Notes: generated by a model from the sequence alone, not told the origin. Positions 1 to 7,542 are shown, counted from the first letter of the stretch. The stretch is 64,000 nucleotides of DNA from Verrucomicrobia bacterium LW23 (GCA_003054695.1 QAZA01000039.1:405926-469925), one strand, 5' to 3'. Numbers and translations: made by a program.

Positions 1-2
1 CC

Positions 3-398
3 GTCGTCGGCGACGGCCCCTACCGGCAAGAGTTGCAAACGCTGCTTCCCGACGCCATCTTTACCGGCGTGCTCACCGGCAAGGAGCTCGGCGCCGCCTA
101 CGCCTCGGCCGACCTGTTCGTCTTCCCCAGCACCACGGACACCTTCGGCAACGTGGTTGTCGAAGCGATGGCCTCCGGCCTGCCCGTAGCCGTCAGCAAC
201 ATCGGCGGCCCCCGCGAGCTGGTCACGACCGAACGCGAAGGCCGCGTCCTGCCCGCCCGCAACGTAGAGGCCTGGGTGCGCGGCCTGGAAGAAATGCTCG
301 CCACCCTCCCCACCCGCGCCGCCCGCGAAGTCCTCGCCCAGAAAGTCCACGACGAACGCAGCTGGGACCGCGCCTTCACGACGTTTTGGGAGGGTTAA
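3..398 (+). CDS. Glycosyltransferase group 1 (GT4-like), C-terminal part
   Basis: This gene is cut by the window start; the visible 131 codons are the C-terminal nucleotide-sugar-binding half of a GT-B fold glycosyltransferase. The frame opens with VVGDGP, the usual start of the second Rossmann domain. It continues with ADLFVFPSTTDTFGNVVVEA, the family E-x7-E type motif that contacts the donor sugar nucleotide, then MASGLPVAVSNIGG. Members transfer a sugar from an NDP- or GDP-donor to lipid or carbohydrate acceptors at the cytoplasmic face of the membrane. The acceptor cannot be deduced from this fragment. It ends with TAA, and the spacer after it carries a short copy of a GCAAATAACTTTGCGAAT word seen again at 4498 and 63912. 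Confidence 0.85.
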   Translation, partial: VVGDGPYRQELQTLLPDAIFTGVLTGKELGAAYASADLFVFPSTTDTFGNVVVEAMASGLPVAVSNIGGPRELVTTEREGRVLPARNVEAWVRGLEEMLATLPTRAAREVLAQKVHDERSWDRAFTTFWEG

Positions 399-594
399 GA
401 GCAAATAACTTTGCGAATCATGTCGCAATGATCAACTCCGCCGTCATCGGAGAGGCTTTGCTCGAACACGGGGTGTCGACATTCTACCATTGTTGTGGAG
501 AACATTCCCCTTTTGAAGGGAAAAGTTAGCCACCGATAACACCGATCGCACGGAGGGTATGGAGAGATCCTGGCGCCCACTTGGACTTGAGGCT

Positions 595-1341
595 CTAACT
601 CAGCTCGTCATCCTCGTCAAAATCGTCGCGGAGGTAGGGGTTGCCGCGGGCCTCGTGGCCGGTGGTGGTGGCGGGCCCGTGGCCGGGGTAGACGACGGTA
701 TCTTGCGGCAGGGGAAGCAGATGCGTGTAGATGCCGCGTCGCAGCACGGCCAGGGAGCCGCCGGGGAAATCCCAGCGGCCCAGCCCGCCGTTAAAGAGCA
801 CGTCGCCGCCGATGACGTAGCCCGGCCTGGCACCGGGGGCGCCGCCCGCCTCCGGCCGCATGTAAAACGCCACGCTGCCGGCGGAGTGCCCGGGGATGTG
901 GAACGCCCGGAATGCCGCCCCTGCCACGGACCAGTCGGCCGCGCCGCGGTCCGGCAACGCAATCGGCTGCCACTGCGGCACAGGGCGAATGCCCGCGGCG
1001 GGCGGGAAGAAGCGGGAGAACAGAGCCGGCTGGCGCATCATGGGGGCGTCGGCATCGTGGGCGTGCACGGGGCAGTCGTGGTCGTCGGCAAGGCGCGCGG
1101 CGTCCCAAATGTGGTCGAAGTGGCCGTGCGTCAGCACCAGGGCGGCCAGGCGGATGCCGAGGCCGCGGATCATTTCGGCGGAGCCGTCCGGCGCGTCAAA
1201 CATCACCCAGCCGCCGGGCGCGCGCACCAGCAAAAAGTTGGTGTGGAGCATGCCTGCCGTGCGCATCTCCGGGTGGGGCGCGGTGGTGGCGGGGGCGGGG
1301 GAAGGGGCGGACTGCTGCGTCTGCGGATCGGGGGTGGACAT
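595..1341 (-). CDS. MBL-fold metallo-hydrolase (glyoxalase II-like)
   Basis: A 248-residue protein of the metallo-beta-lactamase superfamily. The zinc-binding THGHFDH signature (THxHxDH type) is at about residues 92-98. Further conserved features are VIGGDVLFNGGLGR (metal-ligand Asp region) and VYPGHGPATT (last His ligand). The size and the PGHGP motif resemble hydroxyacylglutathione hydrolase-like enzymes (YcbL/GloB2 type), which hydrolyse thioesters. The true substrate is unknown. The first 20 residues are Pro/Ala/Thr-rich, so the real start may lie a few codons downstream. It stands alone, convergent with the glycosyltransferase fragment and divergent from tRNA-Ala. A stretch of 4-5 acidic residues closes the C-terminus. 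Confidence 0.85.
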   Translation of the reverse strand: MSTPDPQTQQSAPSPAPATTAPHPEMRTAGMLHTNFLLVRAPGGWVMFDAPDGSAEMIRGLGIRLAALVLTHGHFDHIWDAARLADDHDCPVHAHDADAPMMRQPALFSRFFPPAAGIRPVPQWQPIALPDRGAADWSVAGAAFRAFHIPGHSAGSVAFYMRPEAGGAPGARPGYVIGGDVLFNGGLGRWDFPGGSLAVLRRGIYTHLLPLPQDTVVYPGHGPATTTGHEARGNPYLRDDFDEDDELS

Positions 1342-1482
1342 AGCGTGCTCAGAGTACGTGGAGTCGCGGCCTAAAAAAATCTAAAACTTTTCCTTGCGCC
1401 TTTCCCCCATATCCCGTACAACAAGCTTTCCACTCGCACGCAAGGTTGTTCAACATTGCGAGGCGTTTATGGTCCACGAAGA

Positions 1483-1555
1483 GGGGTCATAGCTCAGTTG
1501 GTAGAGCGCCTCAATGGCATTGAGGAGGTCTGGGGTTCGAATCCCCATGGCTCCA
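1483..1555 (+). tRNA. tRNA-Ala (anticodon GGC)
   Basis: A 73-nt cloverleaf. The acceptor stem GGGGTCA pairs with TGGCTCC using two G-U pairs. The D arm is GCTCAGTTGGTAGAGC. The anticodon stem CCTCA/TGAGG encloses loop ATGGCAT, giving anticodon GGC (alanine). The T arm is TGGGG-TTCGAAT-CCCCA, and the discriminator base is A. The 3' CCA is not encoded (ACT follows), so it must be added after transcription. No variable-arm oddity is visible. Confidence 0.95.
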
Positions 1556-1679
1556 CTCTTCTTGGTTGTATTTCGGGCTTGGGTTGAAGTCGATGGCCTT
1601 CTTTTGGAAGGAGCACACTTTCAGTAAAAGTGTATCCATTTTGCTGCTACTCAGTCTTCATCCGGGAGGTGGAGCGGAT

Positions 1680-1757
1680 TTTGTCCTTGGCGATATCATC
1701 ACCCATCTGATAGTGAAGAGGTATTTATCGCCAAGTACGGAAAGTTTCGCCAAGGGG
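1680..1757. repeat. Diverged copy of the GGCGAAACTTTCCG palindromic element
   Basis: Lies in the 330-bp gene-free stretch 1556-1886. It has the left word TCCTTGGCGATA and the right word TATCGCCAAGTACGGAAAGT followed by TTCGCCAAG, the same order as in the copies at 4276, 7543, 32275 and 63598. The loop and the outer left arm are diverged. A short open frame across this stretch is judged to be repeat sequence rather than a gene. Confidence 0.6.
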
Positions 1758-1886
1758 GAACGGGATTCAGAGGAAGAAATGCGAAACCAACCGAATTGAC
1801 GATTCGCCTTATGTCAAAGCAGGCAGGTTCGCGTGATCTTGTCTATGATCCTGCTCCTCAATGCGTCAGGGCTCCCTGCGTCCGCC

Positions 1887-2990
1887 CTAAAGCCCCAGCA
1901 GCGACGCGGGGAGCATGCCTTGCTCCCTGGCAAAGCGCATAAGGAGGACCTGGGCAGAGTTGACGACGTTGAAGGTGATGTGCAGGGCGATGGCCGCGTT
2001 GAGGGACCCTGTGTACTCGTAGGTAAGGCTAAGCACCAGCGCCAACACAAACAGGGGGAGGAATGACATGAGGTTGAAGTGAATGGCGGCAAAAACCAGC
2101 GAGGTGAGCAGGGTGGCGCCCCATGCGCCCAGGGCCGCGCGGCGGGGCCCTTCCCGCAGGCCGCTGCGGTCGCCCAGTGTCAGCAGGGTTTGCTTGATGG
2201 CCGGGTGCAGCAGGCCGCGAAAGACAATTTCCTCGTACACCGGCGCCACAAAAATCACTTTGGGCACAAAGAGCAGCAGCACCACATCCCACGGAAGCTC
2301 GCGAATGGCCTGGACGGGTGCCTGATCGGGCGTTGGCAGGTTAAGATGCTGATAAACAGCAAGTTGCGCCAGCACCACCAGGTTGAGGATAGGAATGATG
2401 GCCAGAAAGAGCCAGATGCCGATCATCGCCGCCGTGCCGATGCTCATCCGGCGAAGGCCCAGGCGCTCGTTGCCCCTGGCCAGGGCGGCAAACAGCAAGA
2501 GAGCCGCGGCTGCCGGCACGCTGAGCGATACCGTGAGGGCGCACGCCGCCGCGAGGATGAGCATCCAGCCGAAGTTGTCATCCAGCTTAAAATGCGGCGG
2601 CGCGTTGTTGAAGGCCTGCGGCCCGTCGCGAAGCAATGCCAGCACGGCTAGGCGCAGCATGGCCAGCAGAGAGAGCAGGCACAAGCCGCCGTACACCGCA
2701 AAGGCCGTCACCGCCCAGGGCGGCAAATCCTGCGGGTTGAGACTGTGGGCGGAGGTGCCAGTGCCCCGGGAGGCCGTGGCCGCATTGGTTGGCGATGCCG
2801 GTACGGGGGCCTTCGGAGCAGGCGGGGCGACGGAGGCCTCGCCGACAATCGGCGGGGCGGAAGCGGCGGTAGCGGCGGAGGCGGTAAGGGGAGCGGCAAC
2901 TGCAATCAGCACAGTCGCAAGCACTAACGCAGCGGCATGCGCGTACGCTTTCGGGGCGGGGGCGTGGCGGCAGTCGCTGCGGAAAATCAC
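1887..2990 (-). CDS. CPBP-family intramembrane metalloprotease (CAAX protease-like)
   Basis: A 367-residue polytopic membrane protein of the CPBP (Abi/Rce1) family. The glutamic endopeptidase motifs are in order: EExxxR as YEEIVFRG (E253, E254, R258), FxxxH as FAAIHFN (H304), and HxxxN as HITFN (H337, N341). The N-terminus has a hydrophobic segment (about 18-38) followed by an Ala/Pro-rich linker. About seven further membrane spans follow. Family members cleave membrane or prenylated proteins; the substrate here is unknown. The start is GTG, and its GTGA sequence overlaps the TGA stop of the upstream sppA-like gene. The two are therefore probably translationally coupled and co-transcribed, suggesting a membrane protein quality-control pair. 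Confidence 0.85.
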   Translation of the reverse strand: MIFRSDCRHAPAPKAYAHAAALVLATVLIAVAAPLTASAATAASAPPIVGEASVAPPAPKAPVPASPTNAATASRGTGTSAHSLNPQDLPPWAVTAFAVYGGLCLLSLLAMLRLAVLALLRDGPQAFNNAPPHFKLDDNFGWMLILAAACALTVSLSVPAAAALLLFAALARGNERLGLRRMSIGTAAMIGIWLFLAIIPILNLVVLAQLAVYQHLNLPTPDQAPVQAIRELPWDVVLLLFVPKVIFVAPVYEEIVFRGLLHPAIKQTLLTLGDRSGLREGPRRAALGAWGATLLTSLVFAAIHFNLMSFLPLFVLALVLSLTYEYTGSLNAAIALHITFNVVNSAQVLLMRFAREQGMLPASLLGL

Positions 2991-4126
2991 GGCGTGCCCA
3001 GGAGGAGATGGCTGCTGAGGTAGTAAAGTTTGCCCGCCTCCAGCGGCAGGGAGTCCGGCCCAATTTGCAGGCGGATGGTTGTTGAGGCGCCGGGCCCTCT
3101 GTTCGGGCCTTCAGCGCTCAGGCCCAGCACCTGCGCCAGGTTGCTGAGGCGGTTGACCTGCACAATGGCGTAGTCGTCGCCGGTGATTTTAGCCAGCGAC
3201 TTCGCTTCGAGAACCGCGTCATCCACGTAGCCCAGCTTGTCGATCAGCTTGTTCTCCAGCGCCACCTTGCCGGTTAGCACGCGGCCGTCGGCCACGCCGT
3301 CGCGCAGCGTTTTCTCGTCGATCTTGCGCTCGCGGGCCACGATGCCCACAAATTTGCCGTAGGTTTCATCGATCAGGTCCTGCACGTATTTGCGCTCGTC
3401 CTCGGTCATCTCGCGGAACATGTTGCCCAGGTCCTTCATCTTGCCGGATTTAAAGATCATCGGCCGCACTCTGGCCATCTCCATAAGTCCCTGCGCATTA
3501 AAGGATTGCATGATGACGCCGATGCTGCCGGTCAGCGTCACGTCGTTGGCCAGAATTTTGGTGCCGCCCATGGCCATGTAGTAGCCGCCACTGGTGGCCA
3601 TGGTTTCCATGTAAATGACGACGGGCTTTTTGTACTGGTCGCGCAGCCTCTTGGTCTCGTTATAGAGCACGTCGCTGGCGTACACCTCGCCGCCGGGGGA
3701 GTTGATGCGGATGACGACGGCCTTGACCTCATCTTTGGCCGCCACGGCGTGGATTTTTTTGACGTAGTTCTCCACCATGTCGCCCGAGGAGGTAATCATG
3801 CCGGAGATATCGATAACGGCGATCCATTTGCTGGCCCAGATGTTGCCGCGGACCGCCTTGTACTCAATATTATCCGCCGCCTTGCCCGCCGTATTGAGCG
3901 CAGCAAACAGGCCAACGTTGAACAGCATGCTGATGCCCAGCGCGATAAAAAGGAAAATGCCGAGGATCCAGAAGATCCACGACGTGCCCGATGACTTGGC
4001 CGGTGCGGCGACGACAACCGGCACGGAGGGCGCCGGCGGCGCAGGATAGAACACGCCCCCCGGCGGTGTCGGCGGGACGGGCGAAGGAGAAGACGGCGGT
4101 GTCTGCGGCGGAAGATCCGAGCTCAT
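2987..4126 (-). CDS. sppA: Signal peptide peptidase SppA (S49 family)
   Basis: A 379-residue short-form SppA. It has a Pro-rich cytoplasmic N-terminus and one membrane span (about 49-78). The S49 serine protease domain follows, with INSPGGEVYASD (oxyanion region) at about 141-152 and the catalytic Ser in ETMATSGGYYMA (S179). The likely general-base Lys is in the segment FKSGKMKD (about K226), by analogy with the Bacillus enzyme. SppA degrades cleaved signal peptides and other membrane-embedded fragments at the outer face of the cytoplasmic membrane. The start at MSSDLPPQ was chosen because the 15 upstream codons look non-coding. Its stop overlaps the GTG start of the downstream CPBP protease, forming a two-gene operon. 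Confidence 0.9.
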   Translation of the reverse strand: MSSDLPPQTPPSSPSPVPPTPPGGVFYPAPPAPSVPVVVAAPAKSSGTSWIFWILGIFLFIALGISMLFNVGLFAALNTAGKAADNIEYKAVRGNIWASKWIAVIDISGMITSSGDMVENYVKKIHAVAAKDEVKAVVIRINSPGGEVYASDVLYNETKRLRDQYKKPVVIYMETMATSGGYYMAMGGTKILANDVTLTGSIGVIMQSFNAQGLMEMARVRPMIFKSGKMKDLGNMFREMTEDERKYVQDLIDETYGKFVGIVARERKIDEKTLRDGVADGRVLTGKVALENKLIDKLGYVDDAVLEAKSLAKITGDDYAIVQVNRLSNLAQVLGLSAEGPNRGPGASTTIRLQIGPDSLPLEAGKLYYLSSHLLLGTP

Positions 4127-4206
4127 GGATGCGCAAAGGTACACGACCTGCTTGGCTCGATCAAGTGGCAAAGCGTGCGGGGGAGGGGAAGGGGAGGGAA
4201 TTATTC

Positions 4207-4261
4207 AACCACGAAGCACACGAAGTACACGAAATTACTGAGGGGACGAAAGGGGGAAGGG
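4207..4261 (+). repeat. CACGAAG intergenic element, forward copy
   Basis: Contains AACCACGAAGCACACGAAG, then TACACGAAATT and GGGGACGAAAGGGGGAAGG. The same ordered words recur at 7446, 27265, 31875 and 47468, and inverted at 4702, 7927, 47581 and 49771. This copy and the inverted copy at 4702-4754 bracket the 650-bp gene-free mosaic 4127-4777. Confidence 0.8.
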
Positions 4262-4275
4262 AGGTAACTGGGATG

Positions 4276-4430
4276 CTAGAGGCTGTCGACATTTCCGCTG
4301 CATCCCCTTGGCGAAACTTTCCGTCCTTGGCGATACTATCTGCCTTGGAGCTACGGACCTTCAGATAACATCGCCAAGGGCGGAAAGTTTCGCCAAGAGG
4401 GTTGCTTCCACGATGTTCAACCTTCCTTAC
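4276..4430. repeat. GGCGAAACTTTCCG palindromic element, full copy
   Basis: Begins with CTAGAGGCTGTCGACATTTC. The left arm runs from CCTTGGCGAAACTTTCCG through TCCTTGGCGATA, and the right arm from ATCGCCAAGGGCGGAAAG through TTTCGCCAAG. The arms are roughly 30 nt each and flank a loop of about 35 nt. The sequence is nearly identical to the copies at 7543 and 63598, including the loop, which indicates a dispersed repeat rather than independent terminators. Confidence 0.85.
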
Positions 4431-4438
4431 GTCCCCCT

Positions 4439-4490
4439 GGAGCGAGACATTCTCCTCCGTACTGCAGTACGGAGGAGAATGTCTCGCTCC
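4439..4490. repeat. Perfect 52-bp palindrome
   Basis: GGAGCGAGACATTCTCCTCC followed by GTACTG, then its exact reverse complement, with no spacer; the centre is between 4464 and 4465. Directly downstream comes GCATAAAGAGCAAATAACTG, which matches the right arm of the hairpin at 63903-63936. No gene or T-tract is associated with it. Confidence 0.9.
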
Positions 4491-4556
4491 GCATAAAGAG
4501 CAAATAACTGTGCGAATTGGTCTTACAGGGTTTTCCTTTAATTCCTTTAAGTCCCC

Positions 4557-4660
4557 TCCCCCTTAGCGGCTTTGTCCCCCTTAGCGTGATAATCTCTGTT
4601 TCAGTGTCCCGGAGAACAGAAATTTTATCACGCTAAGGGGGACAAAGCCGCTAAGGGGGA
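4557..4660. repeat. Long inverted repeat, 36-nt arms (AGCGGCTTTGTCCCCCTTAG type)
   Basis: The left arm 4557-4592 and right arm 4625-4660 are exact reverse complements by eye. The left arm reads TCCCCCTTAGCGGCTTTG, then TCCCCCTTAGCGTGATAA. The loop is 32 nt. A diverged copy of the same inverted repeat is at 54948-55048. It could form a very stable hairpin in RNA or a cruciform in DNA. Confidence 0.85.
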
Positions 4661-4701
4661 AGGAGAAGGAGTCTCAAGTCTATTAAATCACCCTTGATCC
4701 T

Positions 4702-4754
4702 GTTCCCCTTTCGTCCCCTCCGTAATTTCGTGTGCTTCGTGTGTTTCGTGGTTA
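4702..4754 (-). repeat. CACGAAG intergenic element, inverted copy
   Basis: Reads CCCCTTTCGTCCCCTCCG, then AATTTCGTGTGCTTCGTGTG and TTTCGTGGTTAA on the plus strand. This is the reverse complement of the element at 4207. It lies just downstream of the stop of the btaB-like gene. Confidence 0.8.
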
Positions 4755-4777
4755 AATCAATCCCCTCTCGCGGTCTC

Positions 4778-5467
4778 TTACGCCGCCGGCTTTTCGAAGC
4801 TGGCGATGTAGGCGTAGCGGCCGTAGAGGTACTCGATTTCGAGTTTGCCTTTGCCGTCGCGGTGCATTTGCTGGATGTACTCGAGCATCTCCGGGCGGTA
4901 GAAGACGTGGAATTTGCTGAGCCAGAATTTGAGGAAGCGGCTGAACCAGCGGGGCAGGTCGGCCTGGTCGCAAAAATCCACAATGTAGAACTTTCGGCCG
5001 GGCTTGAGGTTGGCCAGCGCCACCTCTAGCGCCTGCGACCACGTGGGGATCATGCTGAGCGAGTAGCTGAAGAAGATGACGTCGAACGGTTCGTCCAGGC
5101 CAAAGGTGCCCTTCGCGGTCAGGTCCTCCGCCAGGCAGGGGCGCAGGGTAATGGTGCTGGCGAGGCCGACTTTATCCACGCTTTTGGCGGCAGTTTCCAG
5201 CATGGCCTCGCTGGCATCCAGCCCGTACAGGGGGAAGCCCGGGCGCTTTTGCGCCAGCACAATCAGGTTGCGCGCGGTGCCGCAGCCGATTTCCAGCACG
5301 CGGTCGGCCTGCGCCGTCTGGCTGCCGTCGGGGAGGGTGTGGCCGGCTTTGCGTAACTCCATGCGGTCGATGAGTTTATCGCGGCCCAGCAGGTAGTATT
5401 TGCGGCTCAGATCGTAGACATGCCGCGTAAAGCGGTACATGCGATCCATGGCTTCGGCTTGTCCCAT
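4778..5467 (-). CDS. btaB: Betaine-lipid N-methyltransferase (BtaB-like)
   Basis: A 229-residue class I SAM-dependent methyltransferase. Motif I is VLEIGCGTARNLIVLA, the acidic SAM ribose-binding residue is in YGLDASEAML, and motif II/III is DVIFFSYSLSMIP. In betaine-lipid synthesis BtaB methylates the homoserine head group of diacylglyceryl-homoserine three times to give DGTS. The assignment leans on context: a BtaA-like gene lies 215 bp upstream in the same direction, and the pair is the known bacterial route. The start was set at MGQAEAMDRMYRF because the 29 codons upstream look like leader sequence. The long spacer contains a 15-nt inverted repeat (5524-5584), so the two genes may be expressed at different levels. 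Confidence 0.8.
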   Translation of the reverse strand: MGQAEAMDRMYRFTRHVYDLSRKYYLLGRDKLIDRMELRKAGHTLPDGSQTAQADRVLEIGCGTARNLIVLAQKRPGFPLYGLDASEAMLETAAKSVDKVGLASTITLRPCLAEDLTAKGTFGLDEPFDVIFFSYSLSMIPTWSQALEVALANLKPGRKFYIVDFCDQADLPRWFSRFLKFWLSKFHVFYRPEMLEYIQQMHRDGKGKLEIEYLYGRYAYIASFEKPAA

Positions 5468-5523
5468 AACGGAGTGCGGCAGAGGGTGAAAGGGTGAGGA
5501 GAAAAGGGGAATTATCTGTATAA

Positions 5524-5584
5524 GCAAATGCCCCGCGAAAGCAGCGCCGCGCAAGGCGCAAAAGCTTATCCGCGAGGCATTTGC
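5524..5584. repeat. Inverted repeat between btaA and btaB
   Basis: GCAAATGCCCCGCGA at 5524-5538 pairs with CCGCGAGGCATTTGC at 5570-5584, with one or two mismatches. The interior is itself GC-rich and can fold further (GCAGCGCCGCGC and GCGCAAAAGC). It lies in the 5' leader of the btaB-like gene, so it could attenuate or stabilise the transcript. No T-tract follows, so a simple terminator is not indicated. Confidence 0.6.
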
Positions 5585-5618
5585 AAAGGGAGATAGCGAC
5601 CGCGCTCGGCAATCGCCA

Positions 5619-5684
5619 TCCCCCGCGACGGCCCCCGAAGGGCCGTCAGCAACAGGGGTCCAGCGCCCCGCGCTGGCGCTGGTT
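5619..5684 (-). repeat. Two-hairpin 3' element, copy 1 (after btaA)
   Basis: On the minus strand, immediately after the btaA-like stop codon, are CCAGCGC...GCGCTGG and GACGGCCC...GGGCCGTC stems joined by GGACCCCTGTTGCT. Almost the same sequence follows the clpC stop codon at 20676-20742. The conserved position directly after a stop suggests a mobile 3'-UTR or processing element. There is no T-tract. Confidence 0.7.
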
Positions 5685-6957
5685 AGGGCTTAACGTAGAG
5701 GTGGAAGCCGCCGTAGATGGCGGAGCGGTCCTTCTTAAAGAGCTCGAGCGAGATATCCTTTTCGTACACGTAGCGCTTCTTCAGGTCGGCGTCCAGGGCC
5801 AGCGCCGCTTCCACGGGGCTGTCGCTGGCGGCGGTGCGGAAGATGACGCGGGTGCCGGGTTCGCCCACGCGGGCCACTTCGCGCCACTGGTCGGCAATCT
5901 GCTGCGGCTTCATCCAGTCCTGGCTGTCCAGCATAATGAAGCTGTTGAGCGAGCCTTCGGGCTGCTTTTTCAGGAACTCGATGTACGAGACGACGTGGGT
6001 GCTGACGCGGCTGACGTTGCGGCGTAGCTTGGCCCAGTTCTCTTCCTTCAGGTAGTCTGGCGTGGCGGCGCGGTTGACTTTGTCGTAGGTGCGGCCAAAG
6101 GCCTGCCACATAAAGTAGTTGTCCTCCACGGGGAAGTCGACGGCCAGGCGTTTGATGCGTTCGCGGTACACTTCGATCATGCCGCCGCCGCCCACTTCGT
6201 CTTCCATGGCCTGAAACTGCTGCGGGGGGATGCCGAGGCTGTAGAGCGCCCAGGGGAGCTTGCCGCCGGTCTTCACAATCCAGTTGTTGAAGAAGGGCTC
6301 TATCTCCTCGCGCCACACTTTCTCCTGCTCCTCCTTGCTACTGGCTTTAAACAGCTGGGTGGGGTCCTTGCGGGTGATCTTGGCGATCAAATGCAGGAAG
6401 CGGATGAAGTAGCCGAGCTTGGCGTAATCGTAAAAATTGCGGGAGAAGTATTTGATGCGCGGCCCGAGGAAGAGCTTGCGCATCGGCCCGCCACCTTCCC
6501 AAAAGCGGCGCGTTTCCTCGTCCAGATGGGCGCGGATATACTTGTTGTAGTTCTCCACATTGCGCTTGTCGTCGGCGTGGCCGAACATGAGGAAGAATTC
6601 CTCAAAACCCGGCAAGTGCTTGATGGCGGCCAGCTTAAGGCGCAGCAGGCAAATGTGGTTTTTGTTGAGATCGATAGCGGTGACCGACTCGGGATCGTAC
6701 ACCAGGTAATTCAGCACATTACAGCCGCCGGAGCTGATCGTCATGATCTTGCTGGACGGCCCCAGCTTCAGCGCCTCCGCGTCTACGCGCGGATCTTCCC
6801 ATATCTGGTTGTAGACGAAGGAGTTAAACCAGAACGTAAACATACGCTCCAGAATGCCCTGCTTCGACAGTGCGGAGTTGTGGTGAACGGCGCCGCGCAG
6901 GTACTCCGCTGTCGACGTGGCTTTGTCCGTGGGGCTGCTGATGGTTTGCTGGCTCAT
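5683..6957 (-). CDS. btaA: SAM:diacylglycerol 3-amino-3-carboxypropyltransferase (BtaA-like, DUF3419)
   Basis: A 424-residue protein matching the BtaA/DUF3419 family. BtaA moves the 3-amino-3-carboxypropyl group of S-adenosylmethionine to diacylglycerol, the first step of betaine lipid (DGTS) synthesis at the membrane. Visible family features are FNSFVYNQIWEDPRVD near the N-terminus and the SAM-binding TISSGGCNVLNYL followed by VTAIDLNKNH. Also present are FFLMFGHADDKRN and, in the second half, a methyltransferase-like segment with FIMLDSQDWM. The length fits bacterial BtaA. The start at MSQQTISSP was preferred over a 33-codon upstream extension with no similarity. It is followed by the two-hairpin element and the btaB-like gene. 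In other bacteria the pathway replaces phospholipids under phosphate limitation; phoU lies only 9 kb away, but no PHO box was identified. Confidence 0.87.
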   Translation of the reverse strand: MSQQTISSPTDKATSTAEYLRGAVHHNSALSKQGILERMFTFWFNSFVYNQIWEDPRVDAEALKLGPSSKIMTISSGGCNVLNYLVYDPESVTAIDLNKNHICLLRLKLAAIKHLPGFEEFFLMFGHADDKRNVENYNKYIRAHLDEETRRFWEGGGPMRKLFLGPRIKYFSRNFYDYAKLGYFIRFLHLIAKITRKDPTQLFKASSKEEQEKVWREEIEPFFNNWIVKTGGKLPWALYSLGIPPQQFQAMEDEVGGGGMIEVYRERIKRLAVDFPVEDNYFMWQAFGRTYDKVNRAATPDYLKEENWAKLRRNVSRVSTHVVSYIEFLKKQPEGSLNSFIMLDSQDWMKPQQIADQWREVARVGEPGTRVIFRTAASDSPVEAALALDADLKKRYVYEKDISLELFKKDRSAIYGGFHLYVKP

Positions 6958-7445
6958 GGAGGAAAGTCTGGGGATAGGGAAAGGATCGGTATCGACCCGT
7001 ACTGCGCCTTTACGCCATTGCGTGGGGTAAGCGCCGGGCGGCGTGTCTGCCGTCAATCCCGAGGGTGGCGCTTGCCGGCGCAGTTACTGGTACGCCGGCT
7101 GTTGTTGTGTGGCTGGTGGCGAAGGGAATGTACAGGGGGTGGTTGATACGTGCGGTGCGATGCGGTGTGGGCTTGTGGCTATGCGATTGCGGGGGAATGG
7201 GGTCCGTGCGTCCAGCCGACGACGAAGCGAGCATGTCCCTTGTCGTGGAAGAGCGATCCGGCGGCGCGCCGGATGGTTTCCGCGCCCCTCTTCATGGTTA
7301 AAGTCGTGCGGCACGAATTCGCATGACTATGAGTGCCCGGCCCTTTCGCGTCAATAGGACATTTTCAGCCGGGCGCGTTGGCGGCGCAAAGTCGTGGATT
7401 TGTGACATGGCCGCCACGCGGGGGGAGGGGTTGGGAGGGGAGCTA
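6958..7445. other. Gene-free spacer upstream of btaA
   Basis: About 490 bp between the btaA start and the first repeat element. Several short open frames overlap in all phases and none shows a start context or family pattern. The btaA promoter should lie here, but no clear -35/-10 pair could be picked out. Confidence 0.5.
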
Positions 7446-7499
7446 TTAACCACGAAGCACACGAAGTACACGAAATTTACGGAGGGGACGAAAGGGGAG
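7446..7499 (+). repeat. CACGAAG intergenic element, forward copy
   Basis: TTAACCACGAAGCACACGAA followed by GTACACGAAATTTACGGAGG and GGACGAAAGGGG. It forms the left border of a composite (7446-7972) whose right border is an inverted copy, the same plan as 4207-4754. Confidence 0.85.
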
Positions 7500-7542
7500 C
7501 GAGAGAATCAGGTTTTGAGAGGTGCTCTGTAAGCTCCCTTCT

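Noticed and set aside
1566..1799. 77-codon frame after tRNA-Ala
   Set aside because: Most of it is a diverged copy of the palindromic element, and similar frames appear in other copies by chance.
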